From assembly GCA_004555155.1 (NCBI GenBank), contig SFJH01000010.1, positions 1 through 50,319 of the forward strand: a stretch of 50,319 bases of DNA, read 5' to 3'. This document shows, one piece after another, positions 24,712 to 33,332 of the stretch. This DNA is from Clostridiales bacterium (GTDB taxonomy: Bacteria; Bacillota; Clostridia; Christensenellales; Aristaeellaceae). How positions within the stretch are numbered: the stretch's first letter is position 1; each line of letters starts with the position of its first letter. The position numbers were made by a program, and so were the translations under genes. The notes under the pieces are model-generated. The model ran no database searches. It was given only the letters and a program-made list of their open reading frames with translations, and was not told the DNA's origin.

Positions 24712-25956
24712 TCAGAGGCTGTATGCGCGGCTCGTGCTGGTCAGATTGATTTGGGATTGCTTTTTGGAGCGGATGACCACGTTTTCCACCAGACCGATGG
24801 CCATCATGTTGGTCAGCATATTCGAGCCTCCGTAGCTGACGAAGGGGAGGGGAATTCCCGTGACCGGCAGCAGTCCGATAACCATGCAGATGTTTTCGAG
24901 AATGTGGAACAGCAGCATGCCCATGACGCCCATGATCAGGTAGGAGCCATAGGGGTCGTCGACGCGAACCGACAGCCAGAACAGGCGCGCGATGAGCAGC
25001 ATGTAGGCCGCAACCAGTGCGAAGCCGCCGGCCAGGCCAAAGGATTCGCAGACGATGGCGAAAATGAAGTCGGTATGGTCGTCCGAGATGTAGCCCAGAG
25101 ACGCGAAGCTGCCCGGAGAGACAATGCCCTTTCCGAACAGACCGCCGGAGCCAACGGCGATCTGCGCGTTGATGACCTGGCGCGCCTCGTCGGGATAGGA
25201 TTCCGGATCCAGCCAGATGAGGAAGCGGGTCAGACGGAAGTTCTCGGCGGCGGAGGTGTTGTTCATGGCGTACCAGACCGGGATGGCCAGCAGCACCAGG
25301 CAGCCGAACAGCCCAAGCAGCAGCTTTGAGTCCGTACCGGAGATGAATACCAGGACGCAGAATACGAACACATAGACGAGCGCCGTGCCAAAGTCGGGCT
25401 GCAGAAGAATCAGCACCATGGGAATGGCCATGTAGGCCGAGAGCATCAGGAATTCCGAGAGCTTTTTGACATTGTGCCTGCGATCGGAGAAGACCTTCGC
25501 GAAGCACATGATCATGGCGACCTTGCCCAGCTCGGAGGGCTGGAAGCCGCGGTCCGAGGAACCGATCTTCAGAAAGGCCTGCATGTTGCCGCGGCCGACC
25601 TCGGCCACGAGCAGTGTGAACAGCAGCACCGAGACGTTGAGCAGATAGATCCAGGTGGACGCCTGGCCATAGAACTGATACGGCAGATAGATGATGCAGA
25701 ACATCGCAACCGTTCCGGCCAGCAGCCACAGAAACTGCAGTCGCGGATAGTAAATGGACTGGGTTTCCAGCATTTCCATGACGGTGGAGGGATACTCGGT
25801 GACCTCAGAAGACGTTGCGCTGAAGACGCAAACAATTCCGAACAGCGAAATCGCGACAACGATCAGGAACAGAGGCCAGTCGAAGTAACGCATCATGCTT
25901 CGGGTCAGGCGATTGTCCCGGATGTATAGCCATGCTGCTTTGAGCTTTGTGAACAT
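24712..25956 (-). CDS. rodA: RodA: SEDS-family peptidoglycan glycosyltransferase
   Basis: The product has 414 residues with about ten membrane helices. SEDS features are visible: FQPSELGKVAMI, the catalytic-type aspartate region LILLQPDFGTALVY, and the C-terminal PVTGIPLPFVSYGGSNMLTNM. It polymerises glycan strands for cell elongation together with the class B PBP encoded 23 bases upstream. That pairing, and the mreBCD genes beside it, favour RodA over FtsW or SpoVE. The start is the ATG at 25956 with AAGGAGCG as ribosome site; an in-frame ATG at 25971 precedes that site and is less likely. Confidence 0.94.
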   Translation of the reverse strand: MFTKLKAAWLYIRDNRLTRSMMRYFDWPLFLIVVAISLFGIVCVFSATSSEVTEYPSTVMEMLETQSIYYPRLQFLWLLAGTVAMFCIIYLPYQFYGQASTWIYLLNVSVLLFTLLVAEVGRGNMQAFLKIGSSDRGFQPSELGKVAMIMCFAKVFSDRRHNVKKLSEFLMLSAYMAIPMVLILLQPDFGTALVYVFVFCVLVFISGTDSKLLLGLFGCLVLLAIPVWYAMNNTSAAENFRLTRFLIWLDPESYPDEARQVINAQIAVGSGGLFGKGIVSPGSFASLGYISDDHTDFIFAIVCESFGLAGGFALVAAYMLLIARLFWLSVRVDDPYGSYLIMGVMGMLLFHILENICMVIGLLPVTGIPLPFVSYGGSNMLTNMMAIGLVENVVIRSKKQSQINLTSTSRAYSL

Positions 25957-25979
25957 ACAGCGCTCCTTCATGTTTTCGA

Positions 25980-28472
25980 TTATTCAGCAAGGGAGTAGGC
26001 CGCGTCGATCTGCGTGCTCTCCGTATGCGTGAGACTGTTCAGATAGTAGTTGATGGTCGTCTTGATGGCTTCGGAGGAATAGGCGCCTGCGTAGCCGTTC
26101 TGGACGTACACCACCACCACGATCTGGGGATCCTCCTTGGGGGCGTAGGCGACCATCCAGGAATTGTTCTCAACGTCCAGATCGGTTCTCTGGGAGGTAC
26201 CGGTCTTGGCCGCGATATAGTCGATGCCCTCGAAATAGGAGCCCGCGGTACCGCCGTCCTCTGCGCTGGTAACGTCCTCCATGCCCTGGCGAATGGCGGC
26301 GAAATAGCTGTCATCCGCGACGATCTGATTGGCGATGACGGGCGATTTCTCAATGACGATCGAGCCGTCGGGCGAGATGATCTTGTCCACGATCTGCGCG
26401 TCATAGACCGTGCCGCCGTTGGCGATGGCGCTGACATAGCGGGCTGCAGCGATGGGCGAAATCTGGGTGATCGACTGGCCGATGGCCAGCATGATGGTTT
26501 CGTTGTCCGTCCAGAACAGCTCCGACATCAGCGAAACCATGGTATTGCCGAGGTAGTTGGAGACGATGTAGCTCTCCGGCAGATTCAGGTCGTACAGGAG
26601 AATCTCACGGATCGGCCGGTTCCACTGGGCCTTGCTGCTGTAGGACACGGAGATGTCCAGCAGCTTCTTGACGACCTCGTCGATGCGCTCGTCGTCGTAT
26701 TCGATGCCGCGATCCTCGCCGATTTCGAGAATCTTGGCGCGGATGGCGTTGGCGGCGATCAGGGGCTTGTAGGTGTACTGATTCTCAATGGGGGAGTCGG
26801 GATCGTACAGCATGTCCTGATTTCCGACAAAGCTGGTGGTCTCGCCGGGAAGCTCGATGTTGGTCCTGGAGGTCAGTCCCAGCTGGGCGGCCCACTTGTA
26901 GATGTTGGCGGAGCCGAGCGCATAGCCGACCTTGTAGAAGAAATAGTTGCAGGAATTCTTGATGCCTTCCACGACGGTCTGATTCTGATGGTTCTGAATC
27001 TGCGTCGTCCAGCACTTGGCCGGGTGGGTTTCGTCGGTGAGGGTGAAGGCGCCCTCGTCGCTGATGCGGGTTTCCAGCGTGATCGCACCCTCGGACAGGC
27101 CGGCCAGCGCCGTGACCATCTTGAAGATGGAGCCTGGCGAGTCCTTGGTGGAGATGGCGCGGTTGTACAGCGGATCGTTGCCGGAGGTGACCTTCTGCCA
27201 GTTGCTCATGGAAATGGAGCCGCCGTCGAAATAGGACAGATCGAAATCCGGATAGCTGACCATGCCGAGCACGCGGCCGGTGTTCGGATCCATGGCCACG
27301 ATGGCGCCGGACGAGGCGAGGGAGATCTCTCTGTCCTTGCTTTCGTATTCGGCCAGAATATCCGCGTTCCTGCGCTGCCATCTTTCATCGCTCATGGTTT
27401 TGAGCTGTTTTGCGCGGATATCGGAGATGGTGCTCTCAAGCGCCTCGGCCATGACCTTCTGCAGGTCGGTATTGATGGTCAGAACGACGGAATTGCCATC
27501 GGTGGGAGCGGTATAGGACAGCTCGCGGATGACCTTTCCGCGGGTATTGATCTCAACGGTGCGGGAGCCCTGCCGGTATTCCACATACGGCGAAAGCTGG
27601 CTCTCGAGAGAGGCTTCAATGCCGTCCGCGCCGATGAAGGCGTTGTTGGGATAGCCCTGATCCTTATAGTCGGCCAGCTTTTCGGAACTGATTTTGCTGA
27701 TATAGCCGATGATGTGGCAGGCCGTCTTCCCCTGCGGATAGACGCGGGAGGAGCTGATGCTGATGTCCACGCCGTCGAGCTCCATGGATCGAACCTGGAT
27801 TTCGGACATGGTCTCATAGCCCACGTCGTAGGCCACGGTACAGGGCGTGGAGCTGAAGGCGTTCATGCGCGATTCCTGCCACAGCGCCAGAATCTTGACC
27901 TTCATCGAATCGTCCAGATCGTCCGGAATGAAATATTTATCGCACAGCGCCTGGAACCACTGGTCCTCCGGCGTGGATTTCAGAGAGAAGTTGCCGCTCC
28001 ACTGACTCTTTCGGGTGGCCTCGACGGCTTCGGAGGAGGAGCCGGAGCTGAAGACCCAATGGCCGTCTTCATCCTGCACCATCCAGAAATCGTTGACGGT
28101 CGATTTGCCGTTGGATTCAATCAGCTGAATCAGCTTGTAGAGCACCTGCGTGTAGGCGGCGCGGTCGCTGGAGGAGGTTCGGGACGGATCCCGATAGAAG
28201 GTGACGTCGTAGCTCGTGCGGTCGTAGGCCAGGGGATTCATATTGGAATCGTAGATCGTTCCGCGCATGCCGTAGAGCGTGATGGGCTTGGTGGACTTGG
28301 AGGCGGCGGTTTCGGCATAGGTATCGCCGCGGCCGCGCACCATGTAATCCAGACGCCCGAAGATCGCGGCGAATGCGACGATCAGCCCCAGTGCTAGATA
28401 GAGCACGCGGTTCAGATAGAGCTTGTTTCGTTTGCTCTGCTTGGGCAGACGATTCCACAGGTTGAATTTCAA
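25980..28472 (-). CDS. Class B penicillin-binding protein 2 (elongasome transpeptidase)
   Basis: The product has 830 residues. One N-terminal membrane helix (VLYLALGLIVAFAAIFG) is followed by a PBP dimerisation domain and the transpeptidase domain. The three active-site motifs are SPGSIFKM (SxxK), NSCNYFF (SxN) and AAKTGTSQ (KTG). It is longer than usual for PBP2, mainly through an enlarged dimerisation part and a helical insert of about 60 residues between the SxN and KTG motifs (around IGEDRGIEYDDERIDEVVKK). It crosslinks peptidoglycan made by RodA. The likely start is a TTG at 28472, because GGGAGGTG lies just upstream and the frame overlaps the mreD stop by 4 bases (TTGA). The open frame further upstream is only the mreD shadow. 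Confidence 0.92.
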   Translation of the reverse strand: MKFNLWNRLPKQSKRNKLYLNRVLYLALGLIVAFAAIFGRLDYMVRGRGDTYAETAASKSTKPITLYGMRGTIYDSNMNPLAYDRTSYDVTFYRDPSRTSSSDRAAYTQVLYKLIQLIESNGKSTVNDFWMVQDEDGHWVFSSGSSSEAVEATRKSQWSGNFSLKSTPEDQWFQALCDKYFIPDDLDDSMKVKILALWQESRMNAFSSTPCTVAYDVGYETMSEIQVRSMELDGVDISISSSRVYPQGKTACHIIGYISKISSEKLADYKDQGYPNNAFIGADGIEASLESQLSPYVEYRQGSRTVEINTRGKVIRELSYTAPTDGNSVVLTINTDLQKVMAEALESTISDIRAKQLKTMSDERWQRRNADILAEYESKDREISLASSGAIVAMDPNTGRVLGMVSYPDFDLSYFDGGSISMSNWQKVTSGNDPLYNRAISTKDSPGSIFKMVTALAGLSEGAITLETRISDEGAFTLTDETHPAKCWTTQIQNHQNQTVVEGIKNSCNYFFYKVGYALGSANIYKWAAQLGLTSRTNIELPGETTSFVGNQDMLYDPDSPIENQYTYKPLIAANAIRAKILEIGEDRGIEYDDERIDEVVKKLLDISVSYSSKAQWNRPIREILLYDLNLPESYIVSNYLGNTMVSLMSELFWTDNETIMLAIGQSITQISPIAAARYVSAIANGGTVYDAQIVDKIISPDGSIVIEKSPVIANQIVADDSYFAAIRQGMEDVTSAEDGGTAGSYFEGIDYIAAKTGTSQRTDLDVENNSWMVAYAPKEDPQIVVVVYVQNGYAGAYSSEAIKTTINYYLNSLTHTESTQIDAAYSLAE

Positions 28473-29017
28473 AAATATTTCACCTCCCGTTTGCTGCCCG
28501 CGGATCGACGGGCGTGAGCTGCGCTGCGGCGGCCGTTGAACAGGCGGTCCAGCAGCGGGCAGAGCAGCACCGTCAGCGCGGCCGCGATGGCGCAGCGCAG
28601 CGCCATGCTGCGCAGCTGATGCCATTCGAAGGCCGCCGTGACGAAGTATTGATAAACTGCGAATACAATTTCACCCAGCATGCACAGCGCAAAGGCAACC
28701 GCTGCGCGGCGCAGATGAAAGCGCACGCCGGTGATGGGCCGGTCGTTGTTTTCGTCGACGATCAGCGCGGTCAGAAAGCCGACGGCCATGAAGAAGAAGG
28801 TCATCATGCCCAGCGTGCCTGCGGTGACATCGATCAGCAGACCGCCGATCATGCCAAAGAGCAGCCCCTGCAGCCTGCCCTTGAGCAGGCCGATGCACGT
28901 CACGACCACGAGCGTCAGCGGAACCGTGAAGCCCCCGTGATAGAACACGGGAATCACCGCGGTGTCCAGCAGCATGGCCAGCAGCGTTGTCAAAAACGGC
29001 GTCAATCTGCGTAGCAA
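28469..29017 (-). CDS. mreD: MreD rod-shape-determining membrane protein
   Basis: The product has 182 residues with five or six membrane helices, and is basic at its C terminus. It shows the MreD-type stretch GLLKGRLQGLLFGMIGGLLIDV in shortened form (GLLFGMIGGLLIDVTAGTLG). It is a small scaffold subunit of the elongasome that links MreC to PBP2 and RodA. It starts 33 bases after mreC, and its stop overlaps the TTG start of the PBP gene. Sequence conservation in this family is low, so position supports the call as much as sequence. Confidence 0.88.
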   Translation of the reverse strand: MLRRLTPFLTTLLAMLLDTAVIPVFYHGGFTVPLTLVVVTCIGLLKGRLQGLLFGMIGGLLIDVTAGTLGMMTFFFMAVGFLTALIVDENNDRPITGVRFHLRRAAVAFALCMLGEIVFAVYQYFVTAAFEWHQLRSMALRCAIAAALTVLLCPLLDRLFNGRRSAAHARRSAGSKREVKYF

Positions 29018-29050
29018 GGCGAAACTCCTCCTGAATCAAAGTGCATCGGA

Positions 29051-30169
29051 TCAGCCGGTGACCCAGCTGTCCTCGGGCAGCGGTTCAATCCGGCCCGGGT
29101 CGGTATCGGGCGCAGGCGTTGCATTGGTCTGGCCGGCGCTGGGATAGACGTAGATCTCCTCGGTGGTGTTGGGATTCACCGGCAGAACCGCGTCGGAATC
29201 CGGCGTGGGCGAGGGCGTCGCAGTGGGCGCGGGCGTGGGTGTGGGCACAGCGGCCAGCTCGGAGGTCTTTTCGACCACTTCGCGCAGCACCAGCACTTCC
29301 TCAATGTGCAGAAAATCCACCGCGGGGGAGACGACCGCATAGTTGCCCTCGGAGCCTGCGGACAGGCTGACCTGCGTCACGGTGCCGACGGTCAGGCCCT
29401 TCGGATAGAGGCTGTCGGTGCCGGAGGTGACGATCAGGTCGCCGGGCACGATGTTGTTCACGTTGGGGAGATAGTAGATGTAACATTCCGCGGTATCCGA
29501 TTCGTTGGTCACGCCGCCGCGCATGATGCCGTTGTCGCGGGTGCGCTGCACCAGACAGGACAGGCCGCTGCGCGGATCGATGATGGAATACACGGTGGCG
29601 TAGTTCAGACCGGCCTGATGCACATAGCCGATCAGACCGTCTCCATTGACCACCGCCATGCCGGTGTATACGCCGTGCATGGTGCCGCGGTTGATGGAGA
29701 AGGTGGAGAACCACTGGCCCGCGTCGCGGGCGATCACGCGGGCGTAGATCGGATCCAGGGATTCATAGCTGCTCGTCGCGTCCAGCAGCGCCTTGAGCCG
29801 CTCGTTCTCCAGCACCGCTTCCTCGGCGCTGTCCAGCTCCAGGGAAAGCTGCTGGTTTTCGCGGGAGAGCGCGTCGTATTCGTCCTGAAGCTTATCGTAG
29901 TCGCGCCAGCTGGTAAAGAAGCCCTTCACGCTGTGGGCCGCAGAGGAAAGCGCGTCCTGCACGGGCGTCAGCAGCGAGCCGATGGCGTTCTCCGCGATGG
30001 AAATCTGCGAAGACTGATCGCGCAGAACGAGAAAAAACACCGTTGCGCCGACGATGGCCAGTATGATCACGGTGATCAATACGCGCTTGACTGCCTGGCC
30101 GCGGCGCTGCGTATTCCGTGCGGAACGGGTGGTGTAGCGCTTGCGGTCTTTCTTTTTGTTATTCGCCAT
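29051..30169 (-). CDS. mreC: MreC rod-shape-determining protein
   Basis: The product has 372 residues. A basic N-terminal tail, one membrane helix (VLITVIILAIVGATVFFLVL, about 30-49), a coiled coil (about 90-130, rich in ENQQLSLELDSAEEAVLENERLK-type heptads) and the MreC beta domain (about 130-290, with GMAVVNGDGLIGYV and DLIVTSGTDSLYPKGLTVGTV). After it comes an unusual 75-residue tail of Pro/Thr/Ala repeats (TPTPAPTATPSPTPDSD). MreC organises PBP2 outside the membrane. The Pro/Thr tail is probably an extended wall-embedded linker. The gene lies 42 bases after mreB. Confidence 0.94.
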   Translation of the reverse strand: MANNKKKDRKRYTTRSARNTQRRGQAVKRVLITVIILAIVGATVFFLVLRDQSSQISIAENAIGSLLTPVQDALSSAAHSVKGFFTSWRDYDKLQDEYDALSRENQQLSLELDSAEEAVLENERLKALLDATSSYESLDPIYARVIARDAGQWFSTFSINRGTMHGVYTGMAVVNGDGLIGYVHQAGLNYATVYSIIDPRSGLSCLVQRTRDNGIMRGGVTNESDTAECYIYYLPNVNNIVPGDLIVTSGTDSLYPKGLTVGTVTQVSLSAGSEGNYAVVSPAVDFLHIEEVLVLREVVEKTSELAAVPTPTPAPTATPSPTPDSDAVLPVNPNTTEEIYVYPSAGQTNATPAPDTDPGRIEPLPEDSWVTG

Positions 30170-30211
30170 GAATCAAGCTCCTTTGAGAAGGCTGCGGCCG
30201 GTGCCGCGCGG

Positions 30212-31252
30212 TTATAGTTCGATCAGACAGCCGGACTGGGCAAAGCGCTGGGCGATGCGGGCGTCGGAGGCGGCGATACATGCGCCCCGGGCCGCGTCGT
30301 CCTGGGGGCTTTCGCCGAGGGTCACGGGCAGGTTGAGCATGTCGCTCAGGCGTTCGGTCAGTCCATCGAGCTGCGCGCCTCCGCCGGAGAGGAATACGCC
30401 CCGCTGAAGGATGTCCTCCGCCATCTCTGCAGGCGTGTTTTCGAAGGCCTCCCGAATGGATTCCAGCAGAGAATCCAGCGTGGGCATGATGGCCTTGTGC
30501 ACGTCGTGCGCCGTGACGTCCACGGTGGAGGGCTTGCCGGTGCGGGCGTCGCGCCCCCGCAGCGAAGCGTTGTCATTGTCAATATAGAGCGGATCCCGGC
30601 AGGATCCCAGATCGATCTTCAGATCCTCCGCCGTGCGCTGGCCGATGATCAGCCCCTTCTCCCGGCGGATGTAACGCATGATGGCCTCGTCGATCGCCAG
30701 GCTGCCGGTGCGGGTGGAGCGCGCGGCGGCGACGCCGTTCATGGACAGCACGCTGACCTCCGTAGTGGAGCCGCCGATGATCACCATCATGCAGCCGCGG
30801 GCGTCGTCAATGGGCACGCCAGCGCCCAGGGCGGCGGCGATGGGCGTGCGCAGCAGCGCGGTCTTCTTTGCGCCGGCGGCGCGCACCGCGCTTTCCAGCG
30901 CCTCCAGCTCCACGCGGGTGCAGCCCTGGGAGACCGTGACGACCAGACGGTTCTTCTCCAGCGCGCGGCGCTTTCCCAGCGCCTTTTCGGAGAGCGTGCG
31001 CAGCAGCGCGGTGGCCAGCTCCACATTGCTCACGGCGCCGTCCATGATGGGGGAGAGCAGCGCGACGTCCTTCGGCGTGCGTCCCAGCATCTGCCGCGCA
31101 TCCCGGCCCACGGCGAGAATCTCGTCCACGTCGTCGCGCATGGTCAGCACGTAACTCGGTTCGCGCAGCACGACGCCCTCGTTTTCCAGACAGATTGTGA
31201 CATTGGCGGAGCCCAGATCAATGCCCACGCCTCCGTTCGAAAATACGCCCAT
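30212..31252 (-). CDS. mreB: MreB actin-like cell-shape protein
   Basis: The product has 346 residues, the usual length. The actin-fold phosphate loops are GIDLGSANVTICLENEG (about 9-25) and MVIIGGSTTEVSVLS; the adenosine motif is FLSGGGAQLDGL (about 286-297). It forms membrane-bound filaments that guide wall synthesis along the cell side. It follows maf by 54 bases and leads mreC-mreD-PBP2-rodA, so the organism should be rod-shaped. The start is the ATG at 31252 with an AGGAGGTAACC ribosome site. Confidence 0.95.
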   Translation of the reverse strand: MGVFSNGGVGIDLGSANVTICLENEGVVLREPSYVLTMRDDVDEILAVGRDARQMLGRTPKDVALLSPIMDGAVSNVELATALLRTLSEKALGKRRALEKNRLVVTVSQGCTRVELEALESAVRAAGAKKTALLRTPIAAALGAGVPIDDARGCMMVIIGGSTTEVSVLSMNGVAAARSTRTGSLAIDEAIMRYIRREKGLIIGQRTAEDLKIDLGSCRDPLYIDNDNASLRGRDARTGKPSTVDVTAHDVHKAIMPTLDSLLESIREAFENTPAEMAEDILQRGVFLSGGGAQLDGLTERLSDMLNLPVTLGESPQDDAARGACIAASDARIAQRFAQSGCLIEL

Positions 31253-31306
31253 TGGTTACCTCCTGCATGCCGGAAGCGGGTGCGCCGCGTTCCTGCGTAG
31301 AAATCA

Positions 31307-31879
31307 TCAGAATCCGAAATGTTCAAGCATCTCGCCCACCACGTCCACGGGGAAGCCCATGACGTTTTCAAACGAGCCGTCCAGCGCTTCCACAAACGCG
31401 CCCGCGCCGCCCTGAATGGCGTATGCGCCGGCCTTGTCCATGGGCTCGCCGGTGGCGATGTAGGCGTCAATTTCCGCATCCGTCAGCGCGCGGAAGCGCA
31501 CGCCGGTGCGGTCGACGCGAACCTCCTCCCGGCCGGTGGCGGCGTCGACCAGGCAGACGCCGGAAAAGACCTCGTGCTCGCGGCCGGACAGCGCGCGCAG
31601 CATGCGCCGGGCGTCCGCCGCATCCTCCGGCTTGCCCAGGGGCGCGCCGTCCAGGGAGACCAGCGTATCGGAGGCGATGATCACGCCGTCGGAGAAGTGC
31701 TCCGCAGCGGCGCGTCCCTTGCGGATCGCCAGCGTGCGGACGACGTCGCACGCCTGGCCGGGGACATGCTCGTCCACATCGGGCGTGCAGATTTCAAACG
31801 CATAGCCCATTCGCGCCAGCAGCTCGCGGCGGCGGGGCGAACCGGAAGCCAGAATCAAACGGCGGCCTTCATTCTGCAT
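31307..31879 (-). CDS. maf: Maf-family nucleoside triphosphate pyrophosphatase
   Basis: The product has 190 residues. Maf signatures are visible: LILASGSPRRRELL (8-21), the catalytic-site motif ASDTLVSLDG (about 69-78) and GKPEDAADARRML. The end has AYAIQGGAGAFVEALDGSFENVMGFP. The enzyme hydrolyses dTTP, UTP or modified nucleotides in house-cleaning and is often next to mre genes, as here. It is the first gene of the operon and lies 40 bases after an extended -10 promoter. Confidence 0.95.
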   Translation of the reverse strand: MQNEGRRLILASGSPRRRELLARMGYAFEICTPDVDEHVPGQACDVVRTLAIRKGRAAAEHFSDGVIIASDTLVSLDGAPLGKPEDAADARRMLRALSGREHEVFSGVCLVDAATGREEVRVDRTGVRFRALTDAEIDAYIATGEPMDKAGAYAIQGGAGAFVEALDGSFENVMGFPVDVVGEMLEHFGF

Positions 31880-31918
31880 AGATGTTCAACTCCAAAAAGT
31901 GATACGATGTCAAATTCT

Positions 31919-31927
31919 ATTATAGCA
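31919..31927 (-). promoter_or_regulatory. Extended -10 promoter of the maf-mre operon
   Basis: Minus strand: TGC directly before a perfect TATAAT (31919-31924). No good -35 is present at the usual distance, as is common for extended -10 promoters. Confidence 0.65.
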
Positions 31928-31989
31928 TAGAACTGTTGCAAAACCATGAAGATTGCGGGGAAGAACCGGGATAATCCCGGATTTGAACG

Positions 31990-32021
31990 AAAAAGACGTG
32001 CCGTCCGGGGAGGCGGACGGC
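31990..32021 (-). terminator. Terminator of the Nudix gene
   Basis: Minus strand: GCCGTCCG (32014-32021) pairs with CGGACGGC (32000-32007), followed by ACGTCTTTTTC. Confidence 0.75.
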
Positions 32022-32031
32022 GGCGTGCGGA

Positions 32032-32463
32032 TTATGCGATTGTCTCGCGATATTTCTGATAGATCTGATAGGCGGCGCGAACGATTTCGCGGTCGCCGTC
32101 AAAGCTCAGGCGGTTCAGGGCCTCGTCGATCGGGAAATAGCCGCCGTTGAGAAAGCCCTGGTCATAGGAGACGCGATAGCTGTGGTCAGAGGCGACCATG
32201 GCGAACCACTGGATGCGGTTGCTGACCTCCTTGCCGCGGCTCTCGGAAAAGAAGTCGTAGCGCGTGTTGCCTGCGATGCCGATGATTTCGGCATGAATGC
32301 CGGCCTCATCCTCGACGCGCCAGAGGGCTACGTCATTGGAGCGGTTGTAATTCCGGATGACGCCCTTGGGCATGACCCAGTCTCCGCGATCACTCATCAG
32401 CAGAAAAACGTCGTCTCCGGAGAAGACAACGCCGCCGGCACAGCTTCGGATTGTTCCCGCCAT
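32032..32463 (-). CDS. Nudix-fold protein with an altered Nudix box
   Basis: The product has 143 residues. The fold starts as in the Nudix family (IRSCAGGVVFSGDDVFLLMS), and the box region begins at Gly34 in MPKGVIRNYN and ends with EDEAGI (51-56). Compared with GX5EX7REUXEEXGU, the first Glu is Asn40 and the RE pair is replaced by Trp48-Arg49, but Asp52-Glu53 and Gly55 remain. The protein may bind or hydrolyse a nucleotide diphosphate compound weakly, or act as a sensor. The start is the ATG at 32463 with AAAAAGGCAGG upstream. It has its own promoter and terminator. Confidence 0.8.
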   Translation of the reverse strand: MAGTIRSCAGGVVFSGDDVFLLMSDRGDWVMPKGVIRNYNRSNDVALWRVEDEAGIHAEIIGIAGNTRYDFFSESRGKEVSNRIQWFAMVASDHSYRVSYDQGFLNGGYFPIDEALNRLSFDGDREIVRAAYQIYQKYRETIA

Positions 32464-32497
32464 GTTTGAACACCTGCCTTTTTTCTGATACCCTCCT

Positions 32498-32526
32498 ATG
32501 ATAGCACATAATCCGAAAAAACACAA
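32498..32526 (-). promoter_or_regulatory. Promoter of the Nudix gene
   Basis: Minus strand: TTGTGT (32521-32526), a 17-base spacer and TATCAT (32498-32503) with an upstream TG. Confidence 0.6.
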
Positions 32527-32565
32527 CAATTTATAGTTCGAAAAAAAGATGGCGGCGATCCGTTG

Positions 32566-32594
32566 TGGACAGATTCGGGCAAAAGTGATAAAAT
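32566..32594 (+). promoter_or_regulatory. Promoter of the sirtuin operon
   Basis: TGGACA (32566-32571), a 17-base spacer and TAAAAT (32589-32594) with an upstream TG. It lies 28 bases before the start of the sirtuin gene. Confidence 0.7.
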
Positions 32595-32621
32595 AGATCC
32601 ATCGAAAGGCGGTGGAGGTTC

Positions 32622-33329
32622 ATGAATGAAACGTTGAAGCGGTGGGTGGACGAGAGCAGCCGGATCGTCTTTTTTGGCGGCGCGGGCGTGAGTACGGAAT
32701 CCGGCATCCCGGATTTTCGCGGGGTGGACGGACTGTACCGCCAGAAGTACGCCTATCCGCCCGAGACAATTCTGAGCCATGATTTCTTTGAGCGGCGGCC
32801 GGAGGAATTCTATCGCTTTTACCGGGAGAAAATTCTCATCACGGACGCGGAGCCCAACCCCGCGCATCGGAAACTGGCGCAGTGGGAGGCCGCGGGCAAG
32901 CTGACGGCGGTCGTCACCCAGAACATCGACGGACTGCATCAGAAGGCGGGCTCGAAGCGGGTCTATGAGCTGCACGGATCCATTCATCGGAATTTCTGCA
33001 CGCGCTGCGGGAAGTTCTATTCAGCCGGGGAGATCGCGGAGATGGATCTGGTGCCGAGATGTACGTGCGGCGGCATTGTCAAGCCGGACGTGGTGCTGTA
33101 CGGCGAAGGGCTGGACGACGGCGTGGTGCGCGGTGCGATGGCGGCGATCGCCGGGGCGGACATGCTCATCATCGGCGGCACGTCGCTGAGCGTCTATCCT
33201 GCGGCGGGACTGATCGACCTGTATCGGGGCAAGCGGCTGGTGCTGGTCAACAAAACCGCCACGCCCCGGGACGACCGGGCGGATCTGATCGTCCGGGAGC
33301 CCATCGGACGCGTGTTTTCGGAGCTGTGA
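32622..33329 (+). CDS. cobB: Sir2-family NAD-dependent protein deacylase
   Basis: The product has 235 residues, the usual bacterial sirtuin length. NAD-binding motifs are GAGVSTESGIPDFRG (20-34) and TQNIDGLH (99-106). The catalytic base is His118 in YELHGS. Four zinc cysteines are Cys126, Cys129, Cys147 and Cys149 (the last pair is CxC rather than CxxC). The enzyme removes acetyl or other acyl groups from lysines with NAD, which tunes metabolic enzymes. GGTGGAGG precedes the ATG at 32622. It leads an operon with the glycosylase gene 3 bases later and the nucleoside phosphorylase. Confidence 0.95.
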   Translation: MNETLKRWVDESSRIVFFGGAGVSTESGIPDFRGVDGLYRQKYAYPPETILSHDFFERRPEEFYRFYREKILITDAEPNPAHRKLAQWEAAGKLTAVVTQNIDGLHQKAGSKRVYELHGSIHRNFCTRCGKFYSAGEIAEMDLVPRCTCGGIVKPDVVLYGEGLDDGVVRGAMAAIAGADMLIIGGTSLSVYPAAGLIDLYRGKRLVLVNKTATPRDDRADLIVREPIGRVFSEL

Positions 33330-33332
33330 GCG

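Noticed and set aside
26025..28397. A 790-codon open frame on the plus strand opposite the PBP2 gene
   Set aside because: It is a mirror of a clear penicillin-binding protein in GC-rich DNA. It has no domain and no ribosome site.
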